Positions 1-12,500 of a stretch of DNA of 64,000 nt are shown here, in pieces. This stretch comes from Hyalella azteca (taxonomy: Eukaryota; Arthropoda; Malacostraca; Amphipoda; Hyalellidae): NCBI RefSeq assembly GCF_000764305.2, contig NW_025933300.1, positions 124,001 to 188,000 on the forward strand. Direction: 5' to 3'. The position numbers and the translations under genes are program-made. The notes beneath the pieces are model-generated. The model was not told the DNA's origin, made no database searches, and was given only the letters and a program-made list of their open reading frames with translations. Each line of letters starts with the position of its first letter. The stretch's first letter is position 1.

Positions 1-232
1 AACTACTTACATTTCTCTGCAATGATGTCAAGCCCTCCTGTCTGACACCCGGTACTTACAATCTTTAAATGTTAACTGAGCAGGGAGTAGTCGGCACAGC
101 TGAACCAAACGTTGCCAGAACACGTCCAAGATGTGTATAAAACCTATGCATCCACTAGTATATTGATTTGACCATACAATTTTATTATGAATCAATTCTT
201 TCCGCTGGTTCCAAATGGAACCGCTCGGCATT

Positions 233-1135
233 AATGGGTTAAGGACGTAGCAAAAAATGAATGGCTATAAAAAAATTACCGTATGCCTAACTCGAGTTCT
301 GTTTGCTCTAAAAAATATGCGGTGCCATCAACAATGAAACGTCACAAAACGTTGCCATATTTATTTAAAAGCCTTTCGAATGCAGACCTATCAAATCCAT
401 ATATTCCGATGCTGTGGGTGACTAAATTTGGCATTGCTGTGACTAAATTCGACGTTGCTGTGTGAGACTAATTCCGGCCACGCTTCAAACTCTACTAATT
501 TGTAATTCTGATACTCATGTGTTCGAATTCCGATCGCTGTGTGAGCTGTATTGGAATACGACACATCTTGGAATTAGAACGCTATAGAATATTGAACACT
601 ACTTAATTAGGCTTTCAATTAAGAGCTATTAAGCTTTTAATTAAGAGCTATTAAGCTTTTAATCAATAAAATTCTAATTTTTGCACACAGCTCAGAACGA
701 ACTGTGTGTCTCATTCCAAGCTGTGTCAGAATTAGTTTTCATGTGTCTAAAACTGTCTCTTAACTTAATCATCTATTAATTAATTTACCACTTGAAATCA
801 GCAAATACAAGTATACAAAGGATTCCTAATATATTCACACTTATTTAAAATTCTCAAACCATAATATTCTTTCTACACAAACAGTTTATCACTATTTGGT
901 AGAGCAAGGTCAACTATCAACTTTGACACATTTTTCGATGTTCTCACTGGGTGACGCTCACTGTATCTCTTTGGATCTCAACATTTTCCTGCCAGACGGC
1001 CCAGACCTAGTGTTTTGGCAATAGTATGGCACGCAATAGTATGACGTCACTATTGATGAATGCGTGGAACTAAGACAAAGCTTAATATAAAGGAAAAAAG
1101 TTAAGAAGTGTCGGAATTACCCACGATGTCGGAAT
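233..1135 (+). mobile_element. TA-family nonautonomous DNA transposon, end-truncated copy
   Basis: This copy aligns by eye to the family members at 26037-27875 and 2537-3806. Shared blocks include TTAAGGACGTAG near the left end, the Tyr-less spacer around ACGTCACAAAACGTTGCC, and the right-end blocks AAAGCTTAATATAAAGGAAA and TTACCCACGATGTCGGAATA. The terminal GGGTAAAC inverted repeats are missing at both ends, so it is an eroded copy. It has no coding capacity. It is still the best guide to the undisturbed interior of the family, because the other two copies carry assembly adapters inside them. Confidence 0.6.
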
Positions 1136-1909
1136 ATATTGTACTGAACTATTGGACTGAATCAAATGGGAACAGTGCAGTCAGTCACTCACATGGTGAC
1201 AAACCAGAGATTTTTTAGAATCAGTTCATTTTTAATTTCCTCATCTATTCCAAGATTTAAATCAATTTTTTAAGTATGAAAATGCTGGTATCCATGATAC
1301 TTTACTGGTCTACTTATAGCCGCTATAGGACTCAAAAATAAACTTGAGGGAATCTAAAAAACTCTCTGCTCTGCCACTATGGTCACTCAGTCACTAACTA
1401 GCTAGTTGGTGTGTTTAAAAGGTAGAGTCTGGTAGATTTATAGGACATAAAACTAGTAGATCTATTGATAGTGTTGTGCATTGTGCTATCAGCTATCTAT
1501 TTGTTATGTGACTCTTCAATGTTTAGAATATCCACATTCCAGATCTGTTGTTGTATATTGAAATTTAATCCAGTTAAATGGTCAATATTTACTAGCTCAT
1601 TACTTTGCTCCATACAAACATTACGAGGCTAATGAATAGACTTGTCAATAATTGTTTACCCAAAAATCTCAAAGTGGTAAACCACAACCTCGGCCTATTG
1701 GCCATTATTGAAGGCAATAAGTGCCATTTTTAGCCATCTATTTTGATCCATATAACTACTGTTATTGTTAGTAGGCTAATTGCAACATAACCAAATAAAT
1801 TATGAAAAAATCATTGATTTATTTCATTTTTTTAAATCAAAAAAATTACCAACCCTGTTTTTGAGTCCTTATCTTGAGTAGACAAGCAAAGTAGTATCAC
1901 TATCATGGA
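1136..1909. other. Noncoding repeat-derived spacer
   Basis: No gene is visible. The part from about 1655 to 1860 (GGCAATAAGTGCC, TAGTAGGCTAATTGCAAC and a poly-T/ATCAAAAA stretch) reappears as a reverse complement at about 3113-3330. An unnamed repeat is therefore present twice in opposite orientation. Confidence 0.5.
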
Positions 1910-2536
1910 TACCGTAAAATGGGGTAACTTTGACCACTTTTTTTTCAAAATGATGCCATTTTCTTTACTAGATAAGTTAAACTTAAATTGAAACATGCAA
2001 AATACAGGTCTATACTCTAGCTCTACTCACCATAAATTGCTGGCTCCTGCCCCTCATAATTTTGATGTAATTTCAAAAAAATTGATGGTCTTTGTTACCC
2101 TAGCTCTTGGGGTTTCTTTGACCGGGTGGTAAAATCAATTTTATTTTTTGGTAAAATAACTCCAGGTTGTGGTGCATTGTAGTAGAACTCTCCTAGTTAC
2201 ATATGCATAAGATAAATTTTAGGAAAGTATCATAGTTTGCAAATGGGGGGCGCTACCCCCCAATGGGTGAAATGTGACCACCTAATGGCAACCGTGATGG
2301 GGTAACATTGACCGGTTTGGAAATTAAGTTAAAATTACCATATATAAGACTGTAGAGTCTGAAACAAAGAAAAAAACATTAATAGGTGTATCAAACATAA
2401 AATGTTATATATACCTATGGTAATTTTAACTTAATTTCCAAGCCGGTCAATGTTACCCCCCTCACGACTGCCATTAGGTGGTCAAAGTTCCCCCATTGGG
2501 GGGCGCCAGGGCGGCACCCCCCCCATTTGCAAACTA

Positions 2537-3806
2537 GGGTAAACGCGGTATATTCCGACATCGTAGGTAATTCCGTCACCTCTCCAGCTTTTCCTTTATA
2601 CTAAGCTTTGTTTTAGTTCCATGCGTTCATTGATGGTTGAAATGGTGACGTCATACATTTGCGTGTCGAAATACTGCAAAAACACTAGGTCTTGGCCCTG
2701 TCTCTTATACACATCTAGATGTGTATAAGAGACAGATCTAAAGCCATGTTGCCTTCTTTAGTTCTGTAATTCATGTCCGATTGAATTGTGATCTATGAAT
2801 GAATATTCATTACTGTGCTGAAGCTTAGAACCTGAGTCCTGAGGTGACGCGGTAGCAATCTAGTTAACTCGTATCCAACCACAACACAGTGCGGATACAC
2901 GTTTGTGTGTACGGTCAGTGTGATTACGTAATTTGCATTGCCGCGCGTCCATATTTGAACTATTTTAGCTTTTTAAAAGTACGGCGCTGTCGGCGCACGG
3001 CGCATTTTTTTTACCGGCATAGTACGGCGCACCGCGCAGGTCGTTAAAATGACGCTATAAATTCCCGCGCACCTGGCACATCTTCCTGACCATGGCTGAC
3101 GCGTAGTCAGGGTTGGCGATTTTTTTTAAAAATCAAAAATCAATGATTTTTTTGATTTTTTCATGATTTTTTTTATTTATTTGATTTTTTTGATTTTTTC
3201 AACTTTTTTGTATTTTTGAAGTGGTATTTTTTATGTTGCAATTAGCCTAACTAACAATAACAGTATATGGATCATAATGGATGGCTAAAAAGGGCACTTA
3301 TTGCCTTAGCCTTGGAAAAGTCAAAGTTTATCTCATACTTTGGTGTGATATCGAAAAGTTTGTTGGTATTGTCCAATCGTGAGATTTTTAAGATTCTGGA
3401 TGTGTTTTATTTTTATTTTAGAATGTATTCATTGCAAAAATGTGTCCGCTAGCCTACAGATAAACGACTAGTTAACTTGATTCGGTGTTGGCAACACGGG
3501 ATTGGATTTCAAACCACGCGCGATTTTGGAAGAGCGGCAGGCAGTTTCCAATGAGCTCAGTTTATATGATTTCACTGCAGTGGAAGGTGAGGTGGTGTAA
3601 CGCGGTGGTAGGGTTGATTTTTCGATACGTTTTCATATATTAACATGAGAATATATTAACTATACAGAATTCCACACTGCAGTAGTAGTGAAGTGTTTTG
3701 AGGGTCATGTGAAGGCAACAGAACTTACGTAACGCATATGGTTTTTTTATATAGTTTTTCATTTATTGATGCGTCCTTAATGTGTCGGAATATACCGCGT
3801 TTACCC
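2537..3806 (-). mobile_element. TA-family DNA transposon nested in foldback element
   Basis: The ends are inverted repeats: the left end starts GGGTAAACGCGGTATATTCC, and the right end is its reverse complement, closing with GTTTACCC. Both sides are flanked by TA (2535-2536 and 3807-3808). The foldback copy at 57.9-58.2 kb has a single TA at the equivalent site (CAAACTATGACAC). A TA target duplication fits the Tc1/mariner superfamily, although no transposase remains. The left 160 bp match the family in minus orientation. The interior beyond the adapter at 2698-2735 does not, so the length as assembled is unreliable. Confidence 0.7.
2698..2735. other. Nextera mate-pair junction adapter (assembly contaminant)
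   Basis: The 19-bp Tn5 mosaic end CTGTCTCTTATACACATCT is followed immediately by its exact reverse complement. Together they form the perfect 38-bp palindrome that is the circularisation junction in Nextera mate-pair libraries. It is not native DNA. The flanks may have been joined artificially. Confidence 0.95.
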
Positions 3807-4157
3807 TATAACACTTTCCTAAAATTTGTCTTTTGCATATGTAACTAGAAGAGTTCTACTACAAGGCATCAAAACCTGGAGTTATTTTACCAAAAAATAA
3901 AAAAATTGGAGGGGATACTCCAACAGGCTTTAAATAATAGCTCTTTTTTGTGGGTCACATTACTAATTTTTTAACCTATTAGATATGTAAACTTTTCAAA
4001 TATTTCTATTGTGTTACGTAGCCTCAATATTATTAGGCCTTTGATGGCCATTGACAAAATTTTTTTATGTCAAATTGTAGAGTTTTGGGGGTTTTTGTTA
4101 AAAAATCGAAAAGTGGTCAAAGTTACCCCACCGGTCAAAGAAACCCCATTTTACAGT

Positions 4158-5990
4158 AGGCCTACCACTACCAGCATTAGCAATTTTAGCATAGACAAGA
4201 TATTTGTTTAAATCATGAGATTTATATTTAAATCTAGATTGTTATATTAGCTATATAAGCTATATAATATATATCAAGATATACCTAGTTTATAGGTACA
4301 TCTCGATTTATATATCTTGAGTACTACCTAGTACCTACTACCTAGTAGGTAGACGATTTTTATGCAAACTTGCGAATTTTTTCAAGATTCTGATTCAAAT
4401 ATTTACACTCGTTAATTCAATAAGTACTTCATTTCTACTACAAAACGTTTAAAAGATATGTGGTATATAATGTAAAGACTCGAGGTCGAAAAAACGGCAT
4501 TCATATTCAGAAACTGGTAGTTAGGACTTGGCACGTATTGTAGTCAACGGTGATACTGATACTACCCCGAATAAACTAATGAAGGAAAACAAGCGAGTCA
4601 AATTTCATCACAGAAATTGATAAACACATTCAGACACAAAATTTGTACATTCTATCCAAAGGCAAAACAGTGAATACAGAAGAAGAAAATTCAACGGAAC
4701 TCATTTATGGTTTACCTACCAGGCTACGTAAGGCTCATAGAACTTCCGAAACGTAAATAAAGCGATGTTGCCACAATGAAGAGAACATGTTGATAGATGC
4801 CTAAATATTTGATGGCAAGTAAAACTCCCTTCCAAATCCATAAATATCTAGATAAAACATCACGCATTTATGATGTTTCGATTTATTATTGCAGAGTTCA
4901 TTTTTCCACTGGAATGTGGAGAAATTTCAGATTTATCCGCAATCGTACATGTGACAACCTTATCTCAACTTTTAAGCCCATTCCTTAAACGAAAATTAAA
5001 ATTTATGCATTTTTAACGCTCAGTTTCATTCAATTCCAATATCAGCATGTCCCATCGCGTTCAGAAATTTCAGCCTGCTTAAGAAGTCTTCTATGCTTTT
5101 CAATTTGAGAGTACGTCTCGACAAATTTACTGCCGGAAAATTTTCGAGACGCGAAACATGAAACAAAATCTAGAGAGTGAGTGATGAGTTTGGGAATCAA
5201 ATGTAATGTAGGCTCGTTTGCAAAGAATGTTAGGCTTTTCTGTAATTTGTAGTTATGTTTTTTTGTCCAGCAACTTAAGCCAAATATTTTTTTAATCCAT
5301 GGTGGTCACCATGAGCCTTAATTAAATGTAACTCAAACGTAGAGAGAGGACTCTTACCCAAAATTGTCGAGCAGCTGTTCAGTAACGACAAATTTTAGAT
5401 GTTGTGAGTTCTAAATATAAAAAAAATGTTCAATGTTCATATTATTATGATAGACGACACAAAGTCAGCTTATTCAATGGGAATTTATAACGTCAGTAAC
5501 GCGAGGTAAACACAAAGCTCCGCGCTTTACTTCACAGTTTAAAGGCCTTTTTTTTTAAAGGCCAAACTTCACAGTTTGGGGAGATTTCACGAAATCATAA
5601 ACCTTCGACAGGCAGCAGATAATCTCTTGCAAAGCTTCTTGCCATAATTTTGCGAACAAACTCCACACTGCATACGCTATCCGAAGGTGCAATCTACCAC
5701 CGTTGAGGTGGCTGGGCATATCTTATCCGCCACGTTCAACAATAAAATTAGCCATTATGCTGCAGGTACCTCACCTGGAAACGTATTCAATTATTAGATG
5801 ATCAGCTATATGTATATCAATTCAGCTCAGCAGTTTTCAATTAAATAAAATCATTAGAATACAATTTTATTGTTTCACTCTTGGCTAGAATAAATTAAAA
5901 TCGAACATGTACTCGGATCAGCATTCCGTCTGCTGAGGATTTAGTAATCGCAATTCAATTGTTGAATCTTGAAGATTCTCATTTGGTACG
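4158..5990. other. Intergenic DNA with no recognised gene
   Basis: This is AT-rich sequence with only short open frames. Positions 4230-4350 hold a cluster of small palindromes (TAGCTATATAAGCTATATA, then CTACCTAGTACCTACTACC). No coding, RNA or transposon signature was recognised. The segment forms the 5' flank of the plus-strand gene that starts at 6528. Confidence 0.4.
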
Positions 5991-5999
5991 TATAAAAAG
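5991..5999 (+). promoter_or_regulatory. Candidate TATA box for the 6.5-14.1 kb gene
   Basis: TATAAAAAG lies about 540 bp upstream of the start codon. A TCATCGGTAG initiator-like stretch follows about 28 bp downstream. Transcription from there would give a 5' UTR of roughly 500 bp continuous with coding exon 1. This is a motif match only. Confidence 0.3.
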
Positions 6000-6527
6000 C
6001 ATCGAGAGAAACAGCTCATCGGTAGTAGATCATTGGAATATGTTTTTTAATTGATTTCAGAGGCCCAAATTTTTTCGCACGCAGTGCTGTATCCACGATA
6101 CAATCTCTTTCAACATAGTAGATCCAGTAGCGAAGGAACTTCCTTCACTGTCTTACTCTCGGTGTTTGCATGAAACATTCTAGTCGGAGAATTGGTGAAT
6201 TCAAACGAAAATTGTCAAAACGACTGAACTCGATGAATAAATTAACTTGAGTTCGAGAGAACCGTATGTAAATCGAAAAGTGAAATTTCCCGCTGGTGAA
6301 TCGTCTCGAGTCTGTGCCGAACGTTGGCGAAACATCTCAAAATTTTCTTCAAACTTGGTCAATTGATACCTGGCTGCGGCAGCATATCTTTACAACCGTC
6401 TGTCATCAAAGCATTAGACAACGAATTGAATCCCGAAGAATCAGTTATAAATACCGAGGTGTGCGAGCTCTACGTTATTGCATAACAGAGAACTTGAAGG
6501 ACCACCAGGAGTACTTGAGTCTCCAAC

Positions 6528-9500
6528 ATGAACGAAGAAGGGATCATCGTCCTGTTACAGGTGAGACCAGCGCTGTGCTCAGATCAAATGTTTTCAAACT
6601 CAAGTATCTTCGAGTGGCAATAAACGATGAGAATTCGAAAAATATTTCTGGTGCAAACTGAATGAAATAAAAAAATGTCAGGATGCTGCATAATGTTTTA
6701 GAGTGAAGCTCGTGAATCGTTCCTCAAAAGATGATTTGTATATCGAACTAAACCGAAATTGAAATTAAGTTGTTAAATTCAATAACAAATTCTAGAATGT
6801 AATCAAAATTACATTTATTGTGAACAATGTGACGGGTGATGAGTGATGACCGTGATGTCTACATGGAAAAGTTATGCTTCAGGTATTCGTAATTAAAAAG
6901 CTATTGAAATCTAGAATTCCTTGTTGCAAGCTAAGGTGCTTATTGCTTTATTAACGAGTATTCACCATTGTTGACTGTCGAGTATCGACAGGATTGATTG
7001 CGTGTTCGTCTTGATAAATAACGACGACTGAGTAGTATACGTGCTCGAGAAATGTAGCCAATACGCAATACATGAATAAGAAGGTAATTCGTTTAATGAC
7101 AGGGAGTAATCATTATTTTTTATATATACGGCGCAGGAGAGACTGTGGCAACTGCAAGTCCAGTGGCAGTGGTTACAGCAACGGCAGATGCAACCTAACG
7201 TGAGTAGCACTAAGTAAAGCTGTCTTTCACACATAATGTATAATTTGAATCCATCAGTTAAAATTTCATATCACTGAAAAGTATGTTTTTTTTTTCAATT
7301 GTGATCTCGTTCAAGTGACGTTTTAAACTACATTGCATTACTGGTCATGATGGTTGTTGAAATATTTAAATTTTGTTTCTGGGCTGGGAAAGCGGAATTT
7401 CCTTTCTTTTGAGTATATAGTGAAATTCACCATTTAAATGTTTTCTAGTAGTTGGTGATGCATGTTTGATATATATATTTGCCATGAATTCAAATTATTT
7501 TCCACGCAGAATAAAAGTGTTAATACACCGTCGGTAGAAGCTCCAGACATACGACCAGGAGAGTCTTGTTGTTTCGATGGAGAAACTCGGAAAATGACTG
7601 GAAATCCAAAAGACAAAACTGTAAGCGAAAAATGTGCCATGCAAAACGCAACTCAACAGGATGTCGAGGAAGCCGACAATGCGCGGTCAGCTCTTAATTC
7701 AGCAAACCTTTTCATCAGGTCAACCCTCATGGAGTTTATGAGCATCTTCAGCGAAGTTGTTGCTTACACCGCCCAGGTCACCTCCGAGGAATTCAGAGCC
7801 CTGCAAGAACTAGCAAGTGATCTATCGAACTCACGAGAACATGCGCGATACCTTCACAGACAAGATTCAGAAATTATCAATGGTCGAAACCCGCGCGGTA
7901 AGTCGAAGTCCGAGTTCCAGCAGCAATGGGAACTGCAAGAGAATTCTGAGCAGTTTCCTGGACAGGACGAAAGATTCGATGATTATAATTATCATCGCAA
8001 GACAGGCTGCATCAACAAACCAACAGCGCGGGATTGTAGACGTACAGAAGCGATAACAGCAAGGTACGCTCTTGCGGAATCAAATTCAAAAGTAGTAAAG
8101 GACAATCATAATAGAAAAAATATTAGAAATAAAACAATAAAATGCAACAGGAGCGCTCGAGATGCACTGGGATTTGATGAAAGGAGGAAGTGCGTTGCTA
8201 CGGATGATGAGGTCAAAAACATGCGTCTGCATCCTAAATGCACATCACAATTGTTGTCCAACACCGCAACTGATGTTTCAAGGCCTTTGGAAGAAAAAAT
8301 GGTAAAATTTTTAGAACAAAAAGAGAAAAATTTCCAAAAACCATGCAATCCTTCTCCTACAAACAAAAGGGGCCATCATGGAAGGAAAATCAAGGAAGGC
8401 GATGAACGACGTGAACATTTCGAAATGCTAAACATCGATGGCATTTACTTCGAACTCGTTCGTTGGTCGCAAGCCATAGTGTCGCTGCACCAGGAAGTTC
8501 TTGGCGCAGTGCACGTGTTGCACAGAGTACCTCCACGCAGGTGGATGTTCTGGGTAGATGATGTTCTACACCTCGTATCCCAGTGCATGGAGGGCACTAG
8601 CATATTCTTGACTCACTGCTGGACCATGCAAGACTACTTACCTCAACTCTCGCCATCCCAGCTTGAGCAAATTTTGCAGATGACCAACCATTGCTGGCAC
8701 TCGCAGTCTCAGCATTTAAAACAACGCTTCCGTGAAAGTCCATGCAAACCAACGCATTTCGCAAGCTCAGATTTGGAAAATACGTTTGGGGGTTCAAGGA
8801 ACAAGCAATGCAATGGGAATGATCACAACGCTCCGAAACGAAAGAACAACCAATGTGTGGGAGCATACAATGACGGTGGATTAATTGAACCGGTCAAAAG
8901 AACTGACCATGTTCACTCCGGAATAAAGGATCAAAAAGGCACAGAAACGCTGTCTGGAATCCAAAACAATTTGCAGGAGGCAGTATTAAACCGAGATATG
9001 GGAGAACACAAAATACAAAAAGCGAATATCCGTAAGGAATTGGCTAACAGAGCCCAAAAAGCAAACAAAGTTGGACAGCAACCATCACAGTCTAAGCCAT
9101 CACCACAAGACTTCAATGCTAAGCGGTTCAGGATAGTTCACCACATGGGTATTGTCAATACGTCTGCAATAAATCTGATCCACAGAATGGGCGAAGAACT
9201 GGCCGTCGCGTTGTCCTTCCAGAACACAACAAATGCCCCCGAATTAATCCTTCCCCAACAGCAAGAACCTTGCTTCATCTGCCACGGTAGGAAGCAAGAT
9301 CAAGTATACGATGGGAGTTCAGAAGAACAAAATACGCGCAGATGTGATGAACTACAGTCGCAATGGAAACAGAGTGAATGCAGTACCGGGAGCCTATGGA
9401 AAACACAACGAATTCACTCTGATGACCAAGTTGAACTCCGTGATAGCAGGTGAGTTCCCATGAATCTTTTCTAGCAACAATTTCTTTAGATTTGTTTCTA

Positions 9501-12500
9501 AATAAAAAACGATGAGTTGATAGTAACTGTCATGTCATACTGAATAATTATTCATAGGATTCAAATAAATGGAGTGAGCTTTTAAGAAGCGATGTAGGCT
9601 GTTTAACATAACAGAACTGAACCCTTATCCAGTCAAATATAGCTGCTGGTGTGACATTAAATATTCCAGCCAAAGAACTGATTTAATCCTAGGCGATTCT
9701 TGCGATGTGTTTTAAAACTTAACTGCTTCACTCATATTCTATCTATCGTGTCGCATGCAGCGAGAAAAGTTTGGGCACCACTGGTGTTACCAAATACCGG
9801 TACTTTCGATAATTCAGTAATATAATGCATGAGTGAGAAACGAAATGAAAATATATTGGATTTACAATAAATTGGATTAATTGTTCGGACCAAAATGTCG
9901 GGTAATGATATTCATCAGCAATTAGAAGTAGTAATATTTTTTCAACAGGGTGGAAGATAACATGGATGGGCTCTGCAATAATTCGGAAAAGCACAGTATG
10001 TCCCGAAAATACCAGCACGCCGTCTGCCATCAAGGCCAAATTCGTGGCAGATGCGGACAGGACTTGAAGGCTCGGACCCGGCAGTATCACAACCGGCACC
10101 ATCCATACTTCCCCAAGGGATGCTTCCTGATGACTGAAGATGCCTGCAACGCTTCCTCAAGCTTCCTATGCGACAGCAGGCAAGTTGAGAGCACGCAGCA
10201 CGCGAGATATGAGGCAAAAAATGCAAGAGTCATAACAATACAACTGAGACATACTCATCATAATGGTCTGCACGAATGTCGAGATTCATTTAGCGAAACT
10301 CCTCAGACATCGGCACGCTCTTCATTGTCCAACACCGAATCAGGACAACAATCTGAGATGGATTCGCTGCTCAGTGCAAACCAAAGCATCTGCCTTCCTT
10401 TCCAATCATCAGAACATATCAGTTCAAGTTCCAAGTTTTGCAGGAACGCGGCTAAAGAATGCACCGTCAGGATGACAGAAAATGTCCCATGTATGACCCG
10501 ATGCATCAAGTCACCGGATCGGGAGATTTCGTGTAGATACTGGACATCTCCACAAGAATGGCTACGGCCAAGTTTCGGCAGTTCAACGGACGACTCAACT
10601 GTTGATAAACATTGCTTGCAACGTAGGTATTTGTCGGAGCGCAGTCACGATGTCGAAGTGGAAACGCCCCCGATGTATTCATGGCGAGCGGATAGCAGTA
10701 CAGATGAAATTTTGTCGCCGTTCTGCGACATGCTCTACCCGCCCAAGAATTGGCAGACATTGACGGTGAGTTGCGTGCCATGATTGATCTCACGACACGT
10801 GTATACTTTTCAATCTAAAAGTTTTAAAATTATAAGAAAATTACGTTATGTGAATTATGAATATAATTTGATGGTAGGATTTCGTGTTAATTCATTTAAA
10901 TTTGAATCACTTCGTTCAAACAGGGTACTATTTAAAGATTTAATGCCAACATCAGATTCACATTTACAGCTCGGAAAAATGAACCTAATATAGATAAAAA
11001 CTTGATTAGCTCTCTTAAGAGTTGAGACAGCATTTATTTAATTGGTACAGAATTTCGTAATTTCTACTGATTATTTTGAACAGAAGGAAGGACGAGACTT
11101 GGTGGAAGATTGGCAACGGTTGAGACAGCAACTAACGTCCGAATCCTCGCTTCCTGTCTTCAACCAGGTAATAAATTTGACAAACTTTTTTTGAGAGCCT
11201 AACCTAACACTATGAAAAACGACCTTCAATATAATTTTTAATTTCCCACAAAACATTTATATGAAAATTCATCAGACGATTTTGCTACCTTTTCAGAACA
11301 ACGACCTTCGAAAGGAATTGACAAGGAAAGCGCTGGGAAACTTTCTCCAGGAAAATGAAACTTGTTTAAGTCTGGTAATGCAAGAAATCGAGCTACACCA
11401 AACACTTTGGCAGGCAAAACAATACTTTGGCGACTCCAGTCGGCAGAAACAGGAGAACAACGCCGGAACACAGCTTCTCGAACAACTGTATTCAGTATCC
11501 GACATCAACGAGGTTCTCAATTCGTCGACAGCTGTACATGAACACACGATCATCAGTGGCAGTCCTCATGAAACTCGACAATTTAGGCATCAGACTAACG
11601 GCACGCCATCTAAAGAACACAACTATTTCAACCAGGACGAGAACAAAAATGAAGGCATAAGGCAAGGCGTATCAATCGACAATGGGATGGAAGCAGGTGG
11701 AATGTTTCGAGTACGAAAGACAATACTGGCACCTGAACCTGTCAAGGGTCCAGCAAGTCTACCCAGTCCGGTATCCACATATGATTCTACATACAGTAAT
11801 AATTTTGATTCGATGTCTTGTCAGGATACCTCCGTGGAAGCCAATTATTGCGGACACAGTTGTCAGGCTCCATGTAAGACGCTGGCACACAGTACGCCTG
11901 CATCTGAGCGATTTTCACTGCGATGTGCATCTCTCGAGGCTAACTACGGCACCCTAACTCCGCACAGCAACAAGACCACAACTTTACCTTCAAGGGAAGC
12001 CACGCAGACAACAATCGTCGGTTCAAACGAGAAACACGCACTTGCCATCGCGGACGCTCTGCTGGCCTCACACAGGAAAGCCTTCCGTCAGATGCTCTTC
12101 CTTCGTCGCTCCCAAGGCATTGAATTCCCGCATAAGCTTGTGAATGAGGTAAGAAACAGGGATAAATTTACCAATAATCAATTTGTCGTGGCTAGGTAGC
12201 TTCTGAGTACAGAATAGAACTGCATAGATATGCTTACCTATTCAATTATTGTCATTCCCCCGGGCACAGTCATGTCAGGAAACCTGCATCTAGCAAATAA
12301 GCCACCACCAGTTAGCTCAGACGACAGTTGAGAGGTTCATGTGACGCTGTGGTGCTGTCTGTGGGCTGTAAAACCCGGCTACTCCAGCCGGAGATGCGCT
12401 TAAGTCCGAATGATAATAGTCAACCTGTGGTCGTAGGAGTTGAGAGAAGAATGATGGCCGCAGCGGAGCCTGGCAAGATGGATACCATTTATTCTGCTTG

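Larger units (their letters stand above)
1910..4157. mobile_element. Foldback (long inverted repeat) element, copy 1, interrupted
   Basis: The element begins TACCGTAAAATGGGG and ends with the inverted counterpart CCCCATTTTACAGTA. Its arms are long imperfect inverted repeats: the block around CCACCTAATGGCA near 2280 returns inverted near 2470, and the two arms can pair around a centre near 2385. The right arm is interrupted by a TA element (2537-3806) and resumes at 3807 with AACACTTTCCTAAAATTTGTC. A second copy at 57556-58681 shows the uninterrupted order. No transposase is visible, so the element is nonautonomous. Its superfamily is not identified. Confidence 0.7.

Noticed and set aside
2698..2735. 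Native palindromic Tn5-like insertion sequence end
   Set aside because: Sequence is the engineered mosaic end in back-to-back form, which is specific to a sequencing library, and it occurs three times without an element.
6296..6661. 121-codon frame overlapping exon 1 of the large gene
   Set aside because: Starts at GTG, is in another frame and cannot be spliced onto exon 2 and exon 3 without a stop.
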